Part shown: one piece after another, positions 28,631 to 36,075 of the stretch
How the letters are laid out: each line of letters begins with the position of its first letter
Numbering within the stretch: position 1 is the first letter of the stretch
NCBI GenBank assembly: GCA_004353515.1
Contig: SMNZ01000002.1
Coordinates: 496,001-560,000 of the forward strand
DNA from: Alteromonadaceae bacterium M269
GTDB taxonomy: Bacteria; Pseudomonadota; Gammaproteobacteria; Enterobacterales; Alteromonadaceae
Length of the DNA: 64,000 nt
Direction of reading: 5' to 3'
The notes under the pieces: model-generated
What the model was told of the DNA's origin: nothing
The model's database searches: none
What the model saw: the letters and a program-made list of their open reading frames with translations, nothing else
Program-made: the position numbers and the translations under genes

Positions 28631-29688
28631 AAGAGGACGATAAACCCGAAGTTAAACTGGCCCCTAAGCAGGATTTCTCTCGTCAAGAAGAATTAATACC
28701 AGAATTTGAAACGTTAGAAGAGAGCTCCAAAAATAAGGATATTCGAGGACTGTTCCAGTTCCAGCAGGACGAGTTTGTTGAAGGCGATAGCGATAGGTTC
28801 CCTCAGACGATAGAGGAGGAGAGAGTAGAGTCTAAAAACAAGCAATCAACTCAAAACCGGTTTTCGAAGATAAAGTTGTTCGGTATGGCATTCGGTGCTC
28901 TAGTTGTAGCTGAAGCATTTTTATTTATACGAGAATTGTTTATCGACTTTGATTTGATGTCAGCTGCCTGGTTAGCGTTTTTTGCTGCTGCACTTGTATC
29001 CGCCATAGCAGGAGGGGGAAGAGAGCTTAAATCTCTTAATAAGCTTAAAAAAGTGGAGTTGCTTAAGGGACAAAGTCATTACTTTTTTAACAGTCCTGCA
29101 TCAGGTGACGCAGAGAAGTTTTGCCAGAAGTTGGCTGCGCCGATTCGGTCAGTTTACACATCCGATATAGAACGTTGGCAGGGATCAATTCAAGAACATC
29201 ATACTAATAGAGAAGTGATTTCTTTATTTGAGACTATAGTTGTTGAAAAAGCTGATCAGAGAGCTTTACGAATCATTAGAAAACAATCGACAGCGACTGC
29301 TGCATTAATCGGTGTGAGTCCTCTAGCTGCTATCGATATGTTAATTGTTCTTTACAGAAACTGGCAAATGATAAACCAAATTAGCCACTGCTATGGTTTA
29401 TCATTGGGCTATTGGTCTAAAGTCAGGCTATTGAAGCAAATCATTAGGCACATGATTTATGCTGGTGCCAGTGAAATATTGCTTGATGCTAGTGTATATG
29501 CACTAGGCTCTTCGATAACAAGTAAACTATCCACGAAAGTTGCACAAGGTATCGGGGCTGGAGCTCTTACCGGTAGATTAGGGCTGCAGGTCATGGGCCA
29601 GACTCGACCTATCGAGTGGACAACCACATCTAAGCCGACTTTAACCTCAATTTCCAAGCATATGTTGCATGACTTACGCAGCCTCTGA
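28627..29688 (+). CDS. ycjF: YcjF family membrane protein (DUF697)
   Basis: About 353 residues from the ATG at 28627, which overlaps the ycjX stop. A polar, charged N-terminal region (about 80 residues) is followed by two membrane helices (FGMAFGALVVAEAFLFIRELF and AAWLAFFAAALVSAIAGGG) and a C-terminal DUF697 domain with the family motif ATAALIGVSPLAAIDMLIVLYRNWQMINQIS. It probably acts with YcjX at the inner membrane during envelope stress; the exact function is unknown. Confidence 0.88.
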   Translation: MKEDDKPEVKLAPKQDFSRQEELIPEFETLEESSKNKDIRGLFQFQQDEFVEGDSDRFPQTIEEERVESKNKQSTQNRFSKIKLFGMAFGALVVAEAFLFIRELFIDFDLMSAAWLAFFAAALVSAIAGGGRELKSLNKLKKVELLKGQSHYFFNSPASGDAEKFCQKLAAPIRSVYTSDIERWQGSIQEHHTNREVISLFETIVVEKADQRALRIIRKQSTATAALIGVSPLAAIDMLIVLYRNWQMINQISHCYGLSLGYWSKVRLLKQIIRHMIYAGASEILLDASVYALGSSITSKLSTKVAQGIGAGALTGRLGLQVMGQTRPIEWTTTSKPTLTSISKHMLHDLRSL

Positions 29689-29713
29689 GTGAAATTTAAA
29701 CAAATAGGCGAAA

Positions 29714-29731
29714 CGTAACCATTTGTTTACT
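29714..29731 (+). promoter_or_regulatory. TyrR box candidate upstream of phhA
   Basis: CGTAAC-N6-TTTACT compared with the TyrR consensus TGTAAA-N6-TTTACA: the GTAA and TTTAC cores are conserved at the correct spacing. It lies about 150 nt before phhA. Confidence 0.5.
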
Positions 29732-29877
29732 AATGTGGGCTTGTGATTGGCTCACGCGTAAGCTTATATTTGCATTTTTGGGGTAAACTCAATTCATAAC
29801 GAAATAGCAAATGCAGTGTATTTCTTCGCTCATTAAATGAGGAATACGACGGCACTGTCGATATGGATGAGAACATC

Positions 29878-30678
29878 ATGAGTAAAGCAAGTAAGTATGT
29901 TTCCAAAGCCGCAGACGAGAATGGCATCGTTCATTGGAACGAAGAAGAAAATCAAATTTGGCAAGACTTAATTGTTAGACAATTAGATATTATTGAAGGA
30001 CGTGCGTGTAAGCAATATGTCGAAGGATTGGAGAAACTTAACCTGCCAAAAGACCGTGTACCTCAATTACATGAAATCAATAAAGTATTAAGTGAAACAA
30101 CTGGCTGGGAAGTTGTACAAGTCCCTGCGTTGATTAATTTTGATGAATTTTTCCGCTTACTTTCCAATAAAAAGTTTCCTGTAGCGACCTTTATTAGAAC
30201 TCGTGCTGAGTTTGATTATTTGCAGGAACCTGATGTTTTTCATGAGATTTTTGGTCACTGCCCTCTACTAACTAATCCTGCGTTTGCGAATTTTACGCAC
30301 GTGTACGGTAAGCTAGGGTATGCGGCGAGCAAAGAAGACAGAGTTTTCCTAGCAAGGCTTTATTGGTTCACTGTAGAGTTTGGCTTATTGATGCAAGATG
30401 ATGAGCTACGTATATACGGTGGAGGTATTTTATCTTCTCCTGGAGAGACGATCTACGCGATGGAAAACCAGGATGTTGAGAGGTTCCCAATGAATCCTCT
30501 TGATGCAATTAGAACGCCTTACCGTATAGATATTATGCAACCAGTTTACTTCGTTCTAGAGCGTTTTGAACAGTTATATGATATTACAGAAATGGATATA
30601 ATGGCGCTTGTTGAAGAGGCAAAATCGTTAGGTTTATACGCCCCTCGCTTCCCGCCGAAACCTAAAAAAGTTAGTTAA
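29878..30678 (+). CDS. phhA: Phenylalanine 4-hydroxylase
   Basis: About 266 residues, the usual size of bacterial single-domain PhhA (no regulatory ACT domain). It converts phenylalanine to tyrosine with O2 and a pterin cofactor. The iron site is seen in FHEIFGHCPLL, with the facial triad His-His-Glu completed by the Glu in YWFTVEFGL. The ATG at 29878 is preferred because GGATGAG precedes it; an in-frame ATG at 29863 would add five residues. It lies upstream of tyrR, whose product activates phhA in pseudomonads (as PhhR), and TyrR-like boxes occur before both genes. Confidence 0.95.
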   Translation: MSKASKYVSKAADENGIVHWNEEENQIWQDLIVRQLDIIEGRACKQYVEGLEKLNLPKDRVPQLHEINKVLSETTGWEVVQVPALINFDEFFRLLSNKKFPVATFIRTRAEFDYLQEPDVFHEIFGHCPLLTNPAFANFTHVYGKLGYAASKEDRVFLARLYWFTVEFGLLMQDDELRIYGGGILSSPGETIYAMENQDVERFPMNPLDAIRTPYRIDIMQPVYFVLERFEQLYDITEMDIMALVEEAKSLGLYAPRFPPKPKKVS

Positions 30679-30737
30679 CGCTTAAATTTGGCGTTTCATC
30701 TTAGACGCCGATAATTCGCTATAGTTTCAAAACTGTT

Positions 30738-30755
30738 TGTAATATTATGTTTACA
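30738..30755 (+). promoter_or_regulatory. TyrR box upstream of tyrR
   Basis: TGTAAT-N6-TTTACA matches the TyrR consensus TGTAAA-N6-TTTACA at 11 of 12 positions and lies 28 nt before the ATG. It overlaps a TAATAT that could be the -10 box, so it would suit autorepression. Confidence 0.7.
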
Positions 30756-30782
30756 AAGTTAAGAGTTTTGTAGGTTTTAGTG

Positions 30783-32351
30783 ATGCGTTTGGAAATAAAT
30801 TGTAAAGATCGTTTAGGGATAGCTCAGGACGTATTAGATATTTTAGCTGCACGGCAAATCGACTTACGCGGTATTGAAGTCGAGAAGGTTGATGATATTG
30901 GCAAGATATTTTTGAGCTTCCCTAATATTGATTTTGGTGATTTCCAGAACCTAATGCCCGAGATTCGTCGTATCCCTGGCGTTGACGATGTTAAAACGAC
31001 TCCTTTTATGCCGGTTGAGAGAGAACGAAATCAACTTAGCGCATTACTACAAACCCTACCAACACCCGTTTTTTCAATTGATACCAAAGGTAAAATCTTA
31101 CTCATCAATGATGCGGCTCTAACGAGCCTTGAAGAACAAGCTGAACTCTTTATGGGTGTTGAAATAGCCGATGTTATTAAAGGGTTTAATTTCCAACGCT
31201 GGCTCAATAGTAAAGAGATAGGCGGGCTGTTACACAAAGTTAAATTTATCGAGCAAGACTTCCTAGCCAACATCCTTCCGGTGATGGTGCCTGAAAATGA
31301 AGAGGGAGAGTCTATCCTCGCTGGTGCTTTAGTGATGCTTGAGTCGGAATATCGACTGGGGCAGCAGCTCAATGCGTTCCATCAAGTGGAAACTGATAAA
31401 TTCAATCATATCCAAGCAAATAGCCCTGCAATGAAGAAAATGCTCAAAGATGCCAAGAAAATGTCTGAGCTTGATGGGCCGATTTTGTTATTTGGTGAAA
31501 CCGGCACTGGTAAAGAGCTCATAGCCAAAGCTTGCCACAACGCAAGCCGCAGAGCTGGCAGTGAATTTGCTGTTTTAAGTTGCGCAGCGTTACAAGATGA
31601 TGTTGCGGAAACGGAGCTATTTGGTTATGGGCCTAATAGCTTTGGGCAAAATGAAGAGAAGGTCGGCCTTTTTGAACGTATTAAAGGTGGAACGCTCTTG
31701 TTAGATGAGGTCGGTGATATGTCTCCTCAGCTTCAATCTAAGTTGCTTAGGGTGTTGCAAGACGGTTCATTTATTCGCGCTGGCGACTCTAAAGAAATTG
31801 AAGTCGATGTAAGAATTATATGTACGACGCAGAAAGATCTTGGGCAGATGGTTCAAGATGAAGAGTTCAGAGAAGATCTATTCTACAGACTCAATGTCCT
31901 CAGCTTGGTTGTGCCATCACTACGCGATCGGAAGAACGATATTATCCAACTGTCTGAGTTCTTCTTAAAACAACATTGTGCAAAGCTAAATAGGCATGCG
32001 CCAAAACTGAACAAATCTTGTGTTGAGTTTTTGCTCAGTTACCCATGGCCTGGCAATGTTAGGCAATTAGAAAATGCTTTATACAGAGCAGTATCGTTAC
32101 TAGAGGGTAATGAACTAAGCAAAGAGCATATTCAGTTACCTACTTGCTCCGGAACAGTGAATTTTGTGCCAGAAGAGTTGCAGGGTTCATTAGATGAAGA
32201 AGTTAAACGCTTTGAAAAAAATCTATTGAAGAAGCTTTATCCATCATACCCAAGTACACGTCAGTTAGCCCGCAAATTAGGGTTAAGCCATACCGCTATA
32301 GCAAACAAGCTAAGAGAATACGGAATTAACAAAAAAACCGTTAAGGTCTGA
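30783..32351 (+). CDS. tyrR: Transcriptional regulator TyrR/PhhR of aromatic amino-acid metabolism
   Basis: About 522 residues from the ATG at 30783 (MRLEINCKDRLGIAQDVLD, the canonical TyrR start; the in-frame GTG at 30780 is unlikely). Domains in order: ACT (1-75), PAS (about 80-190), AAA+ with Walker A GETGTGKE (238-245), and a C-terminal Fis-type HTH (TRQLARKLGLSHTAIANKLREYG). The sigma-54 loop GAFTGA is replaced by GPNSFG, as in E. coli TyrR, so it should act on sigma-70 promoters. A TyrR box precedes the gene. Tyr, Phe or Trp binding is expected in the ATPase/ACT regions. Confidence 0.94.
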   Translation: MRLEINCKDRLGIAQDVLDILAARQIDLRGIEVEKVDDIGKIFLSFPNIDFGDFQNLMPEIRRIPGVDDVKTTPFMPVERERNQLSALLQTLPTPVFSIDTKGKILLINDAALTSLEEQAELFMGVEIADVIKGFNFQRWLNSKEIGGLLHKVKFIEQDFLANILPVMVPENEEGESILAGALVMLESEYRLGQQLNAFHQVETDKFNHIQANSPAMKKMLKDAKKMSELDGPILLFGETGTGKELIAKACHNASRRAGSEFAVLSCAALQDDVAETELFGYGPNSFGQNEEKVGLFERIKGGTLLLDEVGDMSPQLQSKLLRVLQDGSFIRAGDSKEIEVDVRIICTTQKDLGQMVQDEEFREDLFYRLNVLSLVVPSLRDRKNDIIQLSEFFLKQHCAKLNRHAPKLNKSCVEFLLSYPWPGNVRQLENALYRAVSLLEGNELSKEHIQLPTCSGTVNFVPEELQGSLDEEVKRFEKNLLKKLYPSYPSTRQLARKLGLSHTAIANKLREYGINKKTVKV

Positions 32352-32456
32352 GGGTTTAGCTAGTTCGGTTGTCTACTGACGTGATAATATATTTGCTATC
32401 AATGTTATTCAGCGAAATAGCTAAATGAACAAAGGGATGCCCCTTAAGGTTTTATT

Positions 32457-33104
32457 ATGAAGTTACTTGGTTATTGGCGTTCATCTGCAACTTATAGAGT
32501 ACGTATTGCACTTAACTTGAAACAAATTCCGTACGAGTATGAACCCGTGCACTTGCTCAAAGATGGCGGCGAGCAGCATTCAGAAGAATATTTAACGTTA
32601 AATCCTTCTCATTTGGTACCTACTTTTATTGATGAAGATGAAGATGTGATTCTGAATCAAAGCTTGGCAATTATTGAATATTTGGATGAGCGATTTGAAA
32701 GCGGGGAAAAACTCGTTCCTTCTGATTGTTTATATAAAACCAAAGTAAGAGCGTTATCTTATGACTTGGCTTGCGATACTCAACCTTTAGCCAATTTACG
32801 TGTGCTGCAATATTTAACTAATGACTTGCATCATGAAGATAACGTGAAAGGACAATGGGCGAAACATTGGACAGAAAAGGGATTAGCGGTTGTTGAGCAA
32901 AAGTTAAAGAACACCGCAGGTAATTACTGCTTTGGTTTTGATATCACACTCGCAGATGTCTGTCTTATCCCTCAAGTTTATAATGCACTTCGTTTTGGTG
33001 TTGATTTGGACAAATACCCGACAGTTAAAAAGGTGTATGAAAACTGTTCAGAGTTATCTGCATTTATAGATGCGTTACCTGAAAATCAGATAGATGCCGG
33101 ATAA
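32457..33104 (+). CDS. maiA: Maleylacetoacetate isomerase (zeta-class glutathione transferase)
   Basis: A 215-residue protein converting maleylacetoacetate to fumarylacetoacetate with glutathione, in tyrosine and homogentisate catabolism. The catalytic SSATYRVRIALNLK segment at the N-terminus, the TLNPSHLVPT loop, the LNQSLAIIEYLDE glutathione-binding motif and the FGFDITLADVCLIPQVYNA region fit the family. It sits after phhA and tyrR, consistent with phenylalanine/tyrosine degradation; hpd, hmgA and fahA are not in this window. Confidence 0.92.
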   Translation: MKLLGYWRSSATYRVRIALNLKQIPYEYEPVHLLKDGGEQHSEEYLTLNPSHLVPTFIDEDEDVILNQSLAIIEYLDERFESGEKLVPSDCLYKTKVRALSYDLACDTQPLANLRVLQYLTNDLHHEDNVKGQWAKHWTEKGLAVVEQKLKNTAGNYCFGFDITLADVCLIPQVYNALRFGVDLDKYPTVKKVYENCSELSAFIDALPENQIDAG

Positions 33105-33135
33105 AAGCGGCGTCTATCTGAAACTAAAACAGAGA

Positions 33136-33600
33136 CTAGTATTTGATAGGTAACTCAGTTGTATTTTTGACTTGCTTGAGAGCGAACGTAGAGCTGAGGT
33201 GATCGACACTAGGTAGGTTGGTAAGTTTCGATTTTAAAAGATGCTCATATTCTTCAATACTTTCGACAATGACCTTCAATAAATAATCCTTTTCACCACT
33301 CGTTGTATGGCACTCCACCACATTAGTAATATCTTGGACTGCTAATTCAAAGTCATTTAATGATTCACCATCATGGTTTTTAAGTGTTACGTAAATAAAG
33401 ACACTAACACCAAGGTTAAGCTTTTTATTATCTAACAGGGTGACTTTACGTTGAATAATACCCTGAGATTCTAGTTTTTTTACTCTTCTCCAGCATGGTG
33501 TGTGTGATAGCCCCACCTGTTGACTAAGATCGGCCATTGATACCGTAGCGTCTCTTTGTAAAACACGCAGAATCTCTTTGTCGAATTTATCTAATTTCAT
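33136..33600 (-). CDS. Lrp/AsnC family transcriptional regulator
   Basis: About 154 residues from the ATG at 33598-33600 (MKLDKFDKEILRVLQRDATVS), the usual Lrp/AsnC start; an upstream in-frame ATG would add 15 residues with no family similarity. An N-terminal winged HTH (LSQQVGLSHTPCWRRVKKLESQGII) is followed by the RAM effector domain (about 70-150: HTTSGEKDYLLKV). It is divergent from leucine dehydrogenase, so it probably controls that gene in response to branched-chain or aromatic amino acids. Confidence 0.9.
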   Translation of the reverse strand: MKLDKFDKEILRVLQRDATVSMADLSQQVGLSHTPCWRRVKKLESQGIIQRKVTLLDNKKLNLGVSVFIYVTLKNHDGESLNDFELAVQDITNVVECHTTSGEKDYLLKVIVESIEEYEHLLKSKLTNLPSVDHLSSTFALKQVKNTTELPIKY

Positions 33601-33815
33601 GTTTTGCTTGTCTAAATAATCTAAATGCAAGCATGCAAAAAACAAAGCTTCTTTTCAATAGTAAATATTAGGATAAATACACTATAACTTTGTCTAAGTG
33701 TAAGCAATTCAGCCCAACTTGGAATATTGAATTCAAACAATGCATATTCTGTCCTCTATGCAATAGGTTAATATGCGCCGATATAAAAAGAACTATGTCT
33801 ATTACGAGGTTGATG

Positions 33816-34868
33816 ATGTCTTTGTTTGAACATCCAGAGTTTGCGGATCACCAACAGGTGTCTTTTTTCAGCGATCAAGCGTCAGGATTAAAAGCGGTTA
33901 TTGCTGTTCATAATACAAATTTAGGCCCTGCTTTGGGTGGTTGCCGTATGTGGAATTACGCGAGTAGTGCAGAAGCTCTAAATGATGTGTTGAGGCTTTC
34001 GAAAGGAATGACTTATAAAGCGGCTATGGCTGAGCTTAAGTTAGGCGGCGGTAAGTCGGTCATCATTGGTGACCCTAGAACGCAAAAATCCCCAGCAATG
34101 ATGGAAGCCATGGGGCGTTGTGTAGAGTCGTTTATGGGGAACTATATCACAGCTGAAGATTCAGGTATTTCTGTTGATGATCTTAAATTAATGGAAAAGC
34201 ATAGCCAGAATATTGCTGGAACCAGAGCGAATTACAGCTACGACGGTGGTGAATCCGATGGTAACCCAGCACCATCTACGGCTTATGGTGTTTTCGTTGG
34301 GTTAAAGGCTTCTGTTGCTCATCGGCTTAATAGAAATCTTAAAGGTGTTAAAGTAGCTATTCAAGGTTTAGGACATGTAGGTTATCGATTAGCGAAACAC
34401 TTGCATAGTGAAGGTGCTGAGCTTTTTGTAACTGATATTTTCCCTGATAACTTGGATAAAGCTGCGACTGAGCTAGGTGCGAAAATCGTTGATCCAAAAG
34501 ATATCTTTTCACAGGATGTAGATGTTTTTGCGCCATGTGCACTAGGTGCATCTATCAATGAAGAAACGATTCCACTGCTTAAAGCTTCGGTTATTGCTGG
34601 AGCTGCTAATAACCAACTTGCATTTGAACACCTAGGTGGTGAGCTAGCAAAACGCGACATTCTTTATGCACCGGATTACGTCATTAATGCCGGTGGTGTT
34701 ATTGATATTTATCATCAACGAATGGATAGTGATGCGACTGCTTTGAGAGCTCATATCGAGCGAATCGGTGTTACCTTAAACGAAATATATGAAAGAGCAG
34801 GGGCTGAAAATAAAGCAACTAACAATGTTGCGAATGCTATCGCAGAAGAGAGATTTGGCTTAAATTAA
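33816..34868 (+). CDS. ldh: Leucine/valine/phenylalanine dehydrogenase (Glu/Leu/Phe/Val family)
   Basis: About 350 residues from the ATG at 33816, which has a GAGG site 6 nt upstream; in-frame upstream starts extend into the promoter region. It deaminates branched-chain or aromatic amino acids oxidatively using NAD. The catalytic-lysine region MTYKAAMAELKLGGGKSVI, the dinucleotide-binding VKVAIQGLGHVGYRLAKHL and the C-terminal YVINAGGVIDIY are visible. Exact specificity (Leu, Phe or Val) cannot be decided from sequence by eye. The divergent Lrp-family gene is the likely regulator. Confidence 0.9.
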   Translation: MSLFEHPEFADHQQVSFFSDQASGLKAVIAVHNTNLGPALGGCRMWNYASSAEALNDVLRLSKGMTYKAAMAELKLGGGKSVIIGDPRTQKSPAMMEAMGRCVESFMGNYITAEDSGISVDDLKLMEKHSQNIAGTRANYSYDGGESDGNPAPSTAYGVFVGLKASVAHRLNRNLKGVKVAIQGLGHVGYRLAKHLHSEGAELFVTDIFPDNLDKAATELGAKIVDPKDIFSQDVDVFAPCALGASINEETIPLLKASVIAGAANNQLAFEHLGGELAKRDILYAPDYVINAGGVIDIYHQRMDSDATALRAHIERIGVTLNEIYERAGAENKATNNVANAIAEERFGLN

Positions 34869-34905
34869 ATTATTAACCAATTCTTGATAGCAATTCAGTT
34901 TTTGC

Positions 34906-34949
34906 TTTGCTAATATGCGCGCCGCTTAGGACGTGTGCATATTAGCAAA
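34906..34949. repeat. Perfect 13-bp inverted repeat before the 4.5S RNA
   Basis: TTTGCTAATATGC (34906-34918) and its exact complement (34937-34949) flank an 18-nt G+C-rich loop. It lies between the leucine dehydrogenase and 4.5S RNA genes. No T run follows, so it is not a classical terminator. Confidence 0.7.
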
Positions 34950-34982
34950 CTCGCTAAATAAGCAAATAATAAGCTTTTCAAT

Positions 34983-35095
34983 GGTGGCCCTTTTGGTCCC
35001 CTCGCAATGATACTTTGTGAACCCGGTCAGGCCCGGAAGGGAGCAGCCGCAGCAAACGACTCATGTGCCGAGGTGAGGCTAATAGGGCTACCACC
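34983..35095 (+). ncRNA. ffs: Signal recognition particle 4.5S RNA
   Basis: An approximately 113-nt RNA that binds Ffh to form the bacterial SRP for co-translational membrane targeting. The universally conserved tetraloop region (GGTCAGGCCCGGAAGGGAGC) and the symmetric internal loop AGCAGCC/ TGTGCCGAGG are present. The ends pair (GGTGGCCCT with AGGGCTACCACC), forming the long hairpin of the small bacterial SRP RNA (no Alu domain). Confidence 0.95.
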
Positions 35096-35155
35096 ATCAA
35101 AACTACATTTAAATAAGTTCATTCAAATGTAGTCATCATAATGCTGTAACCTTAA

Positions 35156-35419
35156 TTATCTTTTCTTTTCGTCCAAAAATTTAAGTGCTTTACTAACAGC
35201 CTCACTTACATTTAATTCCATTTCATGACGTTCATTTTGTGGTAAGTAAAAAGCCATATCGACTTCATACCTGATATAACGTGGCGGAACCTGATTGAGT
35301 GCAAGACAACATAAGTCTGCAATGTAATCTGCATCTCTTCCTTCATTTAAGCCTAGTCTTTCAATCCGTTCCAAAACCAAGTGCTCGTAGTAATTGTGAA
35401 TATCGTCGTCTAATTTCAT
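35156..35419 (-). CDS. ComFB family protein (c-di-GMP receptor-like)
   Basis: An 87-residue protein with the late-competence ComFB family pattern: an N-terminal IHNYYEHLVLERIERLG helix, DYIADLCCLALNQVPPRYIRYEVDMAFYL and a charged C-terminus. Members of this family have been described as small cyclic-di-GMP binding proteins, including ones in motility and competence control; the role here is not shown by context. It is convergent with the 4.5S RNA and has no obvious operon partner. Confidence 0.85.
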   Translation of the reverse strand: MKLDDDIHNYYEHLVLERIERLGLNEGRDADYIADLCCLALNQVPPRYIRYEVDMAFYLPQNERHEMELNVSEAVSKALKFLDEKKR

Positions 35420-36075
35420 TTTTTCATCGCGTGATTAAAGTCATAATAATAGTAGTGGACAGTCCAAAACTTTGCACATCATTGTTGTACAACATCCTAT
35501 CAATCAAATAGCTTTAAAGACAAATTTGATGGCCTCTCGATAATCAATTAATAACCCATATGAGATGAGATGAGATGCATGGTGAGTAAGTAATTAGCCA
35601 CACTTGTATTTAACATTTAATACAAAAAAATTAATTTTTTGTTAACTGTGGAACTATTTCTTTACGTGAAAAATAGGGCATATAGCTGATTTTCCGGTAG
35701 TTGCAGTCTGTAAAATTTTTGTTAAATAACTACAAATAACGAGTTTTATCTGTATAAGCTAAACAAGAGAACACATTAATCTTTGATTTTTATAGAGTTT
35801 ATTCTTAACATGTTTGTCTGAGTGTCGTTATTAGTAAAAAAGTTAAAAAGTGAAGATTCATCTTCGATAATTTGCTAATGCACCAGTATAAATATTGCTT
35901 GACATCCGACTGTTTCCGTATGTCTCGCAATGTTTCAAGTTGTAACGCTTGTTAGTTTATTTCTAATATGCAATATTCTACTTGAAGTGATTAAGCTTCA
36001 TATTCAAATAGCCGCACAATATAGAAAGCGGCAAGTAATATGGCAAAAAGTGTTTATTACCCCAGGAAAACATAA
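35420..36075. other. Long non-coding region upstream of the first TonB-dependent receptor
   Basis: About 650 nt, strongly A+T-rich, with no convincing coding sequence. A three-unit GAGAT repeat lies near 35560. TTGTAA (35940-35945), an 18-nt spacer and TAATAT (35964-35969) form a weak sigma-70 promoter candidate about 107 nt before the receptor start. A long regulated 5' leader for the receptor is possible, but no known riboswitch or operator was recognised. Confidence 0.4.

Noticed and set aside
35560-35580. GAGAT short repeat upstream of the first receptor
   Set aside because: Only three units and no context to suggest phase variation or a protein site.
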